Below, one piece after another: positions 43,663-51,012 of a stretch of DNA of 64,000 bases. This DNA comes from Tersicoccus mangrovi (GTDB taxonomy: Bacteria > Actinomycetota > Actinomycetes > Actinomycetales > Micrococcaceae). Both the position numbers and the translations under genes were made by a program. The stretch's first letter is position 1. Each line of letters opens with the position of its first letter. The stretch covers positions 1 through 64,000 of the forward strand of contig NZ_JBAJMW010000004.1 of assembly GCF_036881825.1 (NCBI RefSeq), written 5' to 3'. The notes under the pieces are model-generated. The model did not search any database, was not told where the DNA came from, and saw nothing but the letters and a program-made list of their open reading frames with translations.

Positions 43663-44748
43663 CTACATGCCGGCCTGATCGATGACCACCAGCGCCGTCT
43701 CCTCGGCTCGGGCGAGTCGCACGGCTCCCGACGGGGGAGCGCCGTCGTCGCCGGACCGGTCCGCACGCAGCGCGTGGGCCGCACGGATCGCCGGCATCGT
43801 CTCCAGCAGGCCGCTCAGCCACAGGTCGGCGAGCAGAAGCACGCCGTCGTGACAACCCTCGGCGTACGACGCTGGGACCGGGGCCGCGGTCCCGAACCGG
43901 TGCACGTACCGCTCGAGGAAGTCCTGGTGCCGGTCGTCCTGCTGGAGCACGAACGAGGGCATAGCGGAGTACAGCGTGCCGGTCGTGTCGCCGCCGATGG
44001 CCAGGAGACAGTTCTCGTCCAGGGCGGTGCTCAGCCGCACGAACCGGCGGTCGGCGCCCGACGCCGCGGCGTCCCGGAGGAAGGTGATGCCGTCGCGGCC
44101 GACGAGGGAGAGGAGGACGGCGTCGGCGCGCCGGCTCCGCGCCTCGTCGAGGAGCCGCTCAGTGTCGACTGCGCCGAGCGGCACCAGCCGGTCGAGCACC
44201 ACCTCCTGGCCGATGGCGCGGAGCTGGCCGGCGGCCTCCCGGTGCACCTCGCGCGGCCACACGTAGTCGTTGCCGATCAGGGCCCAGCGGCGCAGGGCGT
44301 GGGTGCGGGAGATCCACGCGAGGGGGCGACGCAGCTGCAGGCGTGGGGCGGATCCGGTGAAGACGGTGTTGCTCCGGGGTGAAGCGGTGTCGTGCGGGGG
44401 AGTGAAGACGTAGGGCACGTCCGCGGTCACGGCCCGGGAGACGGCGACGCGGACGTCGGAGGTGTGAGCGCCGACCAGGCCGATGATCAGCCCGGCGTCG
44501 AGGAGTTGGCGGACCTCCGTGGCGACCTCGGCGGGGCGCCGGCCGGCATCGATGAGAACGAGTTCGGGCACCAGGTCGGTGCGCGCGGCGATCTGTTCGG
44601 CGGCCAGTTGGGCGCAGTTGAGGATGGCCGGCCCGGCAATGCCCATCACCCCGGAGAGCGGGGCGAGCAGCCCGATGCCGAGGGTGCCGGGCATCGGCCC
44701 ACGCAGCAGCAGGCTGCTCGGGAACGCTAGGCTGACTGGGGACGTCAC
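43663..44748 (-). CDS. AmiC-like cytoplasmic amide-binding sensor protein
   Basis: Type I periplasmic-binding-protein fold (LIVBP/amide-binding family), 361 aa, but with no signal peptide, so it stays in the cytoplasm. Starts GIGLLAPLSGVMGIAGPAIL; LILIGLVGAHTSDVRVAV and WALIGNDYVWPREVHREAAG follow. It resembles AmiC, which senses amides for the amidase operons of Pseudomonas and Mycobacterium. The GTG start lies 7 nt after CAGGAT. First gene of the sensor-permease-amidase run, 81 nt before the permease; divergent from a MarR gene. Confidence 0.82.
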   Translation of the reverse strand: MTSPVSLAFPSSLLLRGPMPGTLGIGLLAPLSGVMGIAGPAILNCAQLAAEQIAARTDLVPELVLIDAGRRPAEVATEVRQLLDAGLIIGLVGAHTSDVRVAVSRAVTADVPYVFTPPHDTASPRSNTVFTGSAPRLQLRRPLAWISRTHALRRWALIGNDYVWPREVHREAAGQLRAIGQEVVLDRLVPLGAVDTERLLDEARSRRADAVLLSLVGRDGITFLRDAAASGADRRFVRLSTALDENCLLAIGGDTTGTLYSAMPSFVLQQDDRHQDFLERYVHRFGTAAPVPASYAEGCHDGVLLLADLWLSGLLETMPAIRAAHALRADRSGDDGAPPSGAVRLARAEETALVVIDQAGM

Positions 44749-44759
44749 AAGTAGGATCC

Positions 44760-44769
44760 TGATGCATCA
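44760..44769. promoter_or_regulatory. Operator between the AmiC-like and MarR genes
   Basis: 10-bp perfect palindrome TGATGCATCA in a 48-nt divergent region. It touches candidate -10 hexamers on both strands: TAGGAT (44752-44757, plus) and CAGGAT (minus, 44756-44761). Confidence 0.5.
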
Positions 44770-44796
44770 AGGGCCGGGGCCATCAAGGAGGATGCC

Positions 44797-45258
44797 GTGT
44801 CCGTTGCGCCGGAGGACAGCGACCACAGCGTATCCCTGGCCGAGCTCGTGCTCACCCTGAGTGACCTCGGTGCCCGCATGTTGGACGGCCTCGGCGGCGC
44901 CCTGCGCGAGGAGGGCGCCACGGTGGAGCAGTGGCGGATCCTCCGGCTCGTCGCGGAGCGGGAGTCGCCGAGCATGGGGGACCTTGCCGGCGTCACCGGC
45001 ATCGCGAACGCCTCGCTGAGCCGGATCGTCGACGCCCTCGAGGACACCGCGTCGGTCTACCGACTCGCCAGCCCAGAGGACCGGCGGCGCATCACCGTCC
45101 GCCTGTCCGACCACGGCGCGGCCCGGCTGGCCCGGATGGACGCCATCGTCCGCGCGTGGGAGGCGTCGACGGGAACGACGCTGGGGGAAGGCACCGTGCA
45201 GGCGCTGGCGGACGCGGTGCATGGCGCTTCCGCTGCCCGCCACATCCGGCTGGCCTGA
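44797..45258 (+). CDS. MarR family transcriptional regulator of the amidase locus
   Basis: Winged-helix repressor, 153 aa. DNA-binding part VEQWRILRLVAERESPSMGD, then the recognition helix GIANASLSRIVDALEDTA, and wing SPEDRRRITVRLSDHG. AAGGAGG lies 6 nt before the GTG. It is divergent from the AmiC-like gene and shares a small palindrome with it. In the Mycobacterium smegmatis acetamidase system a MarR-like repressor (AmiA) works with AmiC; the same pairing is inferred here. Confidence 0.88.
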   Translation: MSVAPEDSDHSVSLAELVLTLSDLGARMLDGLGGALREEGATVEQWRILRLVAERESPSMGDLAGVTGIANASLSRIVDALEDTASVYRLASPEDRRRITVRLSDHGAARLARMDAIVRAWEASTGTTLGEGTVQALADAVHGASAARHIRLA

Positions 45259-45334
45259 TCGGCCGTCCGGCCCGCCGACTGCGTGCACAAGCATCGCGGG
45301 CCGAGCTGCCGCTAAAGCAGCCGACAAACTGAAG

Positions 45335-45378
45335 GCGTACGACGACGGGCGGGTACCCGCCGCCGTACGTCGTGCTCG
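45335..45378. terminator. Imperfect terminator-like palindrome in the 45.3 kb gap
   Basis: The 14-bp palindrome GGCGGGTACCCGCC is extended by interrupted complementary arms (GTACGACGAC, GTACGTCG). It lies just past the 3' end of the tannase remnant, where the intact tannase gene also has its terminator. Confidence 0.45.
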
Positions 45379-45394
45379 TGTCGGTCAATTCGCG

Positions 45395-45480
45395 ACGACC
45401 GGTCCGTGGCGGAGCACACGAATCTGGATGCCTTTTTCGCGTCACCGCCGGTGTACCTGACCTTCCGGGAGTACTCGCGC
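45395..45480 (-). pseudogene. 3' remnant of a tannase-family gene
   Basis: The minus strand reads LREYSRKVRYTGGDAKKAS then RFVCS, aligning with LCEYPQWVKYTGGDVNKAS then SFTCT at the C terminus of the intact tannase (39189-40850). The DNA is similar over about 70-80 bases, then fades. No open frame carries it further and the normal stop is lost. The rest of the gap from 45480 to 45688 shows no gene. Limits are approximate. Confidence 0.75.
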
Positions 45481-45688
45481 AGCGTTCGGTTCCTTCGCTA
45501 CCGCGAGGCGGTGAACGAAGTCCTCGCGACCGGCAAGATTGACTGCCTCCCGAGGCTAAGACGACCCATACTGTGATGGCTGGCTGCAGTCGCGATGCTG
45601 GCCGTCCTTCGTGTACGACGGGCGTAACCGGACGACGCGCTCCCTAGGTCGAGCAAGTGGCGCGAACACCCTCTAACATTCAGACACG

Positions 45689-46879
45689 GTGCAGAACAGA
45701 CTCAGATTTGCTCTCGAGCAAGTCACGACCGGCGAATGGCAACTCTTCGAACGGCTATGCTCAGAATTCTTGGTTAGTGAATTCCCGTCAATCCGGACGA
45801 CCGCAGGGCCTTCGGGCGATCTTGGGCGCGACGGTGAGGTTTTCTCTGTACCGGGGGAGGAGCGTACAGGGTTCCAGTACTCCGTCGCCACAGATTGGAA
45901 GTCCAAGATCAAGAAGACTGTAGCCACAATTGACTCAAACAATCTGGGTTACAGTCTGCTCATCTACTGCTCCAGCCAGCGAATCGGAGCAAAGGGCGAC
46001 GAGTTGAAATCAGAGCTTTGGAAGCAGCAAAGCCTGCTGCTCGATATACGCGACCGAGAATGGTTCTGCGACCGGGAGTTGGAATCGCCGACAAGAGAGG
46101 CCGCGTCCGCGGACTTCTGTCGACATATCGTCGACCCGATTGTCTCGACGCGGGGGATCGCTTCCGTAACTGGAGCACCGCTCGCTATACAGGAAGGCCG
46201 GGTCGCGCTCGTCCAGTTGGCGCTTAACTCGGCAGACCGATTCGGCGACAAGAACCTAACTAAAACGTCATTCGATGCCGTAGTCCAGAGCTCACTCCTC
46301 GGCACGAGTCAAGAAGCGCCGCTCACAGAGAACGAAGTCATCAGTAAGGTGTTACTCCTAGTTCCCCACGGGACTGCCCAGCAAGTGCACGCACTTGTTC
46401 GTAGTTCACTGCAGCGACTGAGCCTCAAGAACGGACCGGTGAAGCACCACCGCTCCAGTGACACTTACCATTTGAGTTTTGAGGCCACCGAAAGGTGGCG
46501 ATTAGCTGCCGTGGGATATCTCCTTGACCAAGAGACGCTCGAGGCTGATCTCGCGGCAGGAGCCTACGGATACAATTCGAAGCTCGATTCCGACTTTGCC
46601 GCACTCAGCGCTGAGGGTAGGAAATTGCGTGCGAGTCTTGAACCCGTGGTGCTTGAGAACGGCGAACAGTTCGTCGCCGCTGTCGAAGGTGGTGAAGTTC
46701 ATCTACTTTCTCGTCAGTCGATCTCAGACTCAATCGCCCGCCTAGGCCCAAGGCTCAACTTGCACCCCGATCAAGCAGCCTCAGCAATCATGGAGGTATT
46801 AGCCGCGCCATCGGACAGGACGCGAAACCATCTGTTACGAGTCATCGACGCGTACACCTTGATGGCTTTTTTGCAGTAA
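45689..46879 (+). CDS. Putative PD-(D/E)XK nuclease and winged-helix protein (N-terminal part of a split gene)
   Basis: 396 aa. Residues 15-120 look like a restriction-endonuclease fold: EWQLFERLCSEFLVSEFPS, then GDLGRDGEVF (Asp44, Asp48) and FQYSVATDWKSKIKKT (Gln63, Lys71/73), the Mrr-like order with a Ser at the usual Lys place. Residues 210-265 look like a winged helix (PLTENEVISKVLLLVPHGTA to SSDTYHLS). The stop TAA at 46877-46879 is followed in the same frame by ten codons and then the next ORF, so the two form one reading frame with one stop. TTA codons and a mixed GC (33 of 60 at 46561-46620) mark it as foreign. GTG start, TAACAT at 45674-45679. Confidence 0.65.
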   Translation: MQNRLRFALEQVTTGEWQLFERLCSEFLVSEFPSIRTTAGPSGDLGRDGEVFSVPGEERTGFQYSVATDWKSKIKKTVATIDSNNLGYSLLIYCSSQRIGAKGDELKSELWKQQSLLLDIRDREWFCDRELESPTREAASADFCRHIVDPIVSTRGIASVTGAPLAIQEGRVALVQLALNSADRFGDKNLTKTSFDAVVQSSLLGTSQEAPLTENEVISKVLLLVPHGTAQQVHALVRSSLQRLSLKNGPVKHHRSSDTYHLSFEATERWRLAAVGYLLDQETLEADLAAGAYGYNSKLDSDFAALSAEGRKLRASLEPVVLENGEQFVAAVEGGEVHLLSRQSISDSIARLGPRLNLHPDQAASAIMEVLAAPSDRTRNHLLRVIDAYTLMAFLQ

Positions 46880-46909
46880 ACGCCCGACGTTCAGAAAGCA
46901 CTTTCGAGA

Positions 46910-47893
46910 GTGTTCTCCAACGCCAAAATATGGCTTGACACTTCTGCGTTGTTGCCTGTTGTGGCGGAAACGTTAATCGAGGCGCCCGAACATCGTCTCC
47001 AGACTGAACTCCTCCGCGCGACGGTTGAGTCTGGAGTTGCCTTGTACGTCACCGACGGAGTCATCGAAGAGTTGAGGTTTCATTTCGAGAGATGCTTGGC
47101 CTATCTTCACGCTGGATCAGAGTGGGACGGCGAGGTGCCCTTTGTATTTAGCGCCTACATGCTGGCCGGTCGCGATGAGAGATTGTTCGCCGACTGGCTG
47201 ACGAATTTCCGGGGAGACCTAAATCCGGAACGCGACATTGAAGACTATTTGGAAGCAAGGTTTTCTATCAAGCGGAGCGACTTGAAGAGTGTGGCGGATG
47301 AGGCTGACATTAGACTCCGCAGTGCGGTAAGCGAGTTGTTTAGGCGCAAGCATCCCGCGAATAATGCCAAGGGCCGCGCCGGACGCAACCGCAGGCAGTG
47401 GGAGGGCCGCTCGGATCGACTAGCGGCCCACGACGTTGAGAGTGCAGTAGGAATAATACAACTGCGTCGGAAGTCGAGTTCGGCACTTGGCTACGAGGCA
47501 TGGTGGCTCACACTCGATAAGACTGCGTTCAAGCTCGGGGGTTGGCTCAAGCAGCAACTGGGTCGCGATGCGCCACACACCCCAGCATTGAGCCCAGATT
47601 ACCTCTCGCAAATGCTCCGCCTCGGCCCACTCCGACGTACCACCGCCGAGACGGCCCGGCTCCCTTTAGTTGTCGATGTGACACGCCTTGAATCGGTTCC
47701 GCCCGCTTTAATCCAGGCCGCTCGTGAGAAGCGAGCCGCAATGTCCGGCTACGACGAGGTCCGCATCCGACGCGAAGTACGCGACGAGCTATTCCGGATC
47801 CGCACCACGATGAAAGCTGGACAGGACTACTCGACGCAAGTGAGAGATTCTGTAACTTCCAGCATCAAGATTGGGCGACCAAGTAGAGGGTGA
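46910..47893 (+). CDS. PIN-like nuclease domain protein (C-terminal part of the split gene)
   Basis: 327 aa. A PIN-like nuclease fold with its acidic residues in place: IWLDTSALLPV (Asp10), VTDGVIEELRFHFE (Glu53/54), DRLAAHDVESAVGII (Asp175), and WWLTLDKTAFKL (Asp203). A basic insert (KGRAGRNRRQWEGR) sits between. The C-terminal 100 residues are helical and not recognised. The GTG has no good ribosome binding site. The ten codons between the upstream TAA and this GTG read TPDVQKALSR, a natural linker, so this is best seen as the second half of one protein. PIN domains cut RNA; a defence role is inference. Confidence 0.65.
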   Translation: MFSNAKIWLDTSALLPVVAETLIEAPEHRLQTELLRATVESGVALYVTDGVIEELRFHFERCLAYLHAGSEWDGEVPFVFSAYMLAGRDERLFADWLTNFRGDLNPERDIEDYLEARFSIKRSDLKSVADEADIRLRSAVSELFRRKHPANNAKGRAGRNRRQWEGRSDRLAAHDVESAVGIIQLRRKSSSALGYEAWWLTLDKTAFKLGGWLKQQLGRDAPHTPALSPDYLSQMLRLGPLRRTTAETARLPLVVDVTRLESVPPALIQAAREKRAAMSGYDEVRIRREVRDELFRIRTTMKAGQDYSTQVRDSVTSSIKIGRPSRG

Positions 47894-47943
47894 CCTCGTC
47901 GACTTCAGCGGACGCTTGACCAAGTGGTCAGCTTGCATCGATT

Positions 47944-47962
47944 AATTGACATAATGTCGATT
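47944..47962. repeat. Inverted repeat at the right edge of the low-GC island
   Basis: AATTGACAT and ATGTCGATT are 9-nt arms with one mismatch, separated by a single A. The element contains a perfect TTGACA (47946-47951) but no good -10. It lies in 137 nt of AT-richer spacer after the PIN-like gene, with nothing else recognisable. Confidence 0.4.
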
Positions 47963-48030
47963 ATCGGCGATCTACCGCCAGCCGCGAAAGGACGCCCGGG
48001 ACCGCCCTCGGACCCCGCTCCGAACCCCCG

Positions 48031-49182
48031 TCAGTGGTTGCCGTTCTCGCCCGCATGGCAGGTCGCGCTGCCGGAGTCCTGGTACGCCAGCGCACCCGAC
48101 GCGGCACCCGCCGTCGCGTACGTCGGCTTGTAGTCCCATTGGTACCCGTGGGCGCCGAGCGTCAGCTTCATCGCCCCGTACGCCTGATCCTGACCGGTGA
48201 CCACATGTTCCTGCGTGAGCGCTGCGCCGGTCGACAGCGAATCCAGGTCCTCGCCGCCGGTGCCGACGATGAACTGCGTGATGCCGCGCTTGCTGTCCAC
48301 CGCGCCGCTGGGGTTCATCGGTGAGAACCGCGCGTACAGGTGCTCGTGACCGTTGAGCACGACGTCGGCCCGGTTCTGGTACAGCAGGCTCCACCAGGCG
48401 TCCGAGGCCTTGCCCTCGTCCGAACCGAAGGCCGGGTCCGTACCGGTGGACCCGCTGGCCGTGAACGCCGGCTGGTGCCAGTAGGCCAGGGTGCACGCGG
48501 ACCGGTTCTTCTTCAGGTCTGCGGCGAGCCAGGCGGTCTCCTGGCCGAGGACACCGCTGTGCGGATCGCAGTTGTTGCCGAACGCCGCGGACTTGCACTC
48601 GACGTTCAGGGAGACGATGTGCCAGTTGCCCAGGTCGTACGAGTACCAGCCGTGGTTGTAGTCCCCCGCCTGGCCGGTCGGCCGGATGGCGCCCGTGGCG
48701 TCCGTGCCGTTGAAGTAGCTGAAGTAGCCGGTGCCGTTCTGGGCGGGCTCGTTGTCCCCGTGCTTGGTGTACGAGTAGTACTCGTGGTTGCCCGGCGCCG
48801 GTCGCTGCAGCCACTTGAATGCGCCGAAGGTCTTGTCGTACGAGTTCTGGAAGTCGGAGAGCTTCCCGACCTCGTATTGCTCATCGCCCAGGATGGCCGC
48901 GAGCTGCGGTTTCATCCCCTCGATCTGGTCCGCCACCGCGTACTCCGCCGGCAGCCCACCGAGCCCGGACGAGCCGCACTTGAGCGACGCCGGGTTGGCG
49001 GCGTTCTCCGCAGTGTCCGGTTCGCAGGCGACGTCGCCGACGGCGGCCAGCACCGACGACGTCGCATGCTCCCCCGTCCCGTGGGACTGCGGCTGGGCGG
49101 TGCTGGCCACGCCGGCGGAGGCGATGGTCGTCAGGCTGAGGGCGGCTGCGGCGGCGAGACCGAGGATGCGGGGTGTGTTCAT
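48031..49182 (-). CDS. Secreted metallophosphoesterase
   Basis: Exported calcineurin-like phosphoesterase, 383 aa. Signal peptide in the first 30 residues with GVASTAQ near the cut. Metal motifs: VLAAVGDVACEPD, ILGDEQYE, PAPGNHEYYSY, LAYWHQPAF, and NGHEHLYARF, the full set for a two-metal site. These phosphomonoesterases or nucleotidases release phosphate outside the cell; substrate unknown. Start chosen at ATG 49182 (MNTPRILG) since it begins the signal peptide. The C terminus has a Cys (SATCHAG) that may pair with another in the mature enzyme. Confidence 0.88.
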   Translation of the reverse strand: MNTPRILGLAAAAALSLTTIASAGVASTAQPQSHGTGEHATSSVLAAVGDVACEPDTAENAANPASLKCGSSGLGGLPAEYAVADQIEGMKPQLAAILGDEQYEVGKLSDFQNSYDKTFGAFKWLQRPAPGNHEYYSYTKHGDNEPAQNGTGYFSYFNGTDATGAIRPTGQAGDYNHGWYSYDLGNWHIVSLNVECKSAAFGNNCDPHSGVLGQETAWLAADLKKNRSACTLAYWHQPAFTASGSTGTDPAFGSDEGKASDAWWSLLYQNRADVVLNGHEHLYARFSPMNPSGAVDSKRGITQFIVGTGGEDLDSLSTGAALTQEHVVTGQDQAYGAMKLTLGAHGYQWDYKPTYATAGAASGALAYQDSGSATCHAGENGNH

Positions 49183-49372
49183 GGGAAGGACCGGTCTCTC
49201 ACTCGGGGTTGGGCGGACCTCGCCCATGGTCGTCCCGTTCAGCGCGAGGTGGTCGACGCGGACGCGAAGTCTGGGTGAACACTGGGAGCACCGACGGCGA
49301 GTTCCGCCGGCGGGTCTGTCGTTCCGGGTCGACGCCCTCGCCCATTCGCCGGCGGTCTGGGAAGCTGACGCC

Positions 49373-49726
49373 ATGGAACACGTGCTGGGCATCGGCGGCT
49401 ACTTCGTCAGGTCGTCGGATCCGGAGTCGACGACGGCGTGGTACCGCGACGTCCTCGGCCTGGACCTCGACGAGAACGGCCAGTGGACCCAGGAGGCCGG
49501 CCCCGCGGTGTTCGCCGCCTTCCCGGCGGACACGGACGACCTCGGCTCCCCCACCCAGCAGGCCATGCTCAACGTCCGGGTCCGCGACCTGGACGCGATG
49601 CTCGCCCAGTTGCGGGACGCCGGTGCTGACGTCGCCGCGGAGACGCAGCAGATGGACGGCGTCGGCCGGTTCGGCTGGGTCACCGACCCGGAGGGCCGCC
49701 GGATCGAGTTGTGGCAGCCCGCCTGA
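49373..49726 (+). CDS. VOC family protein
   Basis: 117 aa, one vicinal-oxygen-chelate unit pair. IGGYFVRSSDPESTTAWYRD and GLDLDENGQWTQEAGPAVFA form the first module; MLNVRVRDLDAMLAQLRDAG and FGWVTDPEGRRIELWQP the second, with the late Glu metal ligand. Start at ATG 49373; GAAGCT is 6 nt upstream but is a weak -10. Divergent from the metallophosphoesterase. Function unknown. Its 3' end overlaps a hydrolase fragment on the other strand. Confidence 0.85.
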   Translation: MEHVLGIGGYFVRSSDPESTTAWYRDVLGLDLDENGQWTQEAGPAVFAAFPADTDDLGSPTQQAMLNVRVRDLDAMLAQLRDAGADVAAETQQMDGVGRFGWVTDPEGRRIELWQPA

Positions 49727-49922
49727 CCCAGTCCCCGAGCAGGGCGGCCAGCAGTTCCCGCTGCTCGTGCGGCAGCGCGTGCCCCGCGCCGTCGAGCACG
49801 GCGAGCGTCGCGTGCGGGTACACCTCGGTCAGCTCGACGGTGGCGGCCCAGCCGACCGTGGCGTCCCGGCGGCCGGCGACCAGCAGCACCGGCCCGGCAT
49901 ACGGCTCCACCGTGCCCGGCAC
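49680..49922 (-). pseudogene. C-terminal fragment of an alpha/beta hydrolase
   Basis: Only the last third of an alpha/beta hydrolase remains (about 80 codons): PYAGPVLLVAGRRDATVGWA with the catalytic Asp, and VLDGAGHALPHEQRELLAAL with the catalytic His. The Ser-bearing nucleophile elbow and cap are missing. Beyond 49922 the sequence shifts to the promoter of the next gene without homology. It overlaps the VOC gene by 47 nt. Confidence 0.65.
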
Positions 49923-49995
49923 TCCATTTCGCTACCGTAGTGGGCGGCCGGAAATGATGACCACCGGCGCCGATGGCACGAGCAGAAGGAGCGGC

Positions 49996-50994
49996 ATGGA
50001 GGCGGTCAGCGCCCAGCAGCATCACGCGGCAACCGAGGGAGGCCTGCCGGAGACGGAGCAGATCGCAGCCGGCCTGTGGTCCGTGCCGATGCCGATGCCC
50101 GGTGGGTTCCTGGCCTACTCGCTGAGCGTCGTCCACGTCGGCGACGACGGCGCCGTCACCGTCCTCGACCCCGGTTGGGCGGCGGACGGCTCGTTCGACC
50201 GGTTCGCCGACGTGCTGCACTCCCTCGGCTCCCGCGTCCAGGACGTCGCGACCGTCGTCGTCACCCACGCGCACCCCGACCACATCGGCCTCGCCGACCC
50301 GATCCGGGAGGCCAGCGGCGCGCGGATCCACGTCTCCGCACGGGAGCAGGAGTCGATCGACGCCCAGGATCCCGACCTCTCGGAGGGGCTGGCCGAACGG
50401 CTGGGCGAGTGGCACGTGCCGGGCGACGTCGCCGAGACGCTGCTCGCCCGGTTGGCCCAGGAGCCGGCCCGACCGGCGCCCCCGCGCGCGGACGACCTGC
50501 TCGAGGACGGCGACGAGGTGCCGGTCGGCGGCGGCACCTGGCGCGTCCTCGCCACCCCGGGCCACACCCCCGGACACCTGTGCCTGGTCGACGACACCCG
50601 CCGGCTCCTGTTCTCCGGGGACCACGTCCTGCCGACCCTCTCCCCCGGCCTCGGCCTCGGCGCGCCGACGGACACCAACCCGGTGGTCGACTACCTGCGC
50701 GCCCTCGACCGCCTGGCCCCCTGGGACGACTACCAGGTGGTCCCGGGCCACGGGTACCGGTTCCGCGGCCTCGCCGAGCGCCGTGCCGAGCTGGCCGAGC
50801 ACGTGCTCGCCCGCGCGCGGGAGGTGGCCCACGTGATCGATGGCGATCCCGGAGCGACCACATGGCAGGTGGCGTCGCGGCTCACCTGGACCGCCGGCTG
50901 GGACCAGCTGGTGGGCAGCGTCCGGCTCCGTTCGGCCCTGCTGCAGACCGAGCTGTACCGCGACGCCGTGCTCACCGGCGACCTGCACCTGTGA
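49996..50994 (+). CDS. MBL fold metallo-hydrolase
   Basis: 332 aa. Metal motif VVVTHAHPDHIGLADPI, later PGHTPGHLCLVDDTRRLLFS, GDHVLPTLSPG, and VVPGHGYRFRG. The C-terminal 70 residues form the winged-helix-like tail common to the group that acts on thioesters or hydroxyacyl conjugates. AGAAGGAG lies just before ATG 49996, whereas the frame upstream runs antisense through the hydrolase fragment. CTACCGTAGT near 49933 may hold its -10. Substrate unknown. Confidence 0.88.
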   Translation: MEAVSAQQHHAATEGGLPETEQIAAGLWSVPMPMPGGFLAYSLSVVHVGDDGAVTVLDPGWAADGSFDRFADVLHSLGSRVQDVATVVVTHAHPDHIGLADPIREASGARIHVSAREQESIDAQDPDLSEGLAERLGEWHVPGDVAETLLARLAQEPARPAPPRADDLLEDGDEVPVGGGTWRVLATPGHTPGHLCLVDDTRRLLFSGDHVLPTLSPGLGLGAPTDTNPVVDYLRALDRLAPWDDYQVVPGHGYRFRGLAERRAELAEHVLARAREVAHVIDGDPGATTWQVASRLTWTAGWDQLVGSVRLRSALLQTELYRDAVLTGDLHL

Positions 50995-51012
50995 TGCAGC
51001 GGAGGCGTCAGG

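Noticed and set aside
45351..45364. GGCGGGTACCCGCC as an operator of the amidase or nuclease genes
   Set aside because: It lies past the end of the MarR gene and is extended by complementary arms, so a terminator left from the tannase remnant fits better.
45689..47893. A classical type II toxin-antitoxin pair based on the PIN domain
   Set aside because: PIN toxins of such pairs are about 130 aa with a small antitoxin. Here both ORFs are large and share one reading frame.
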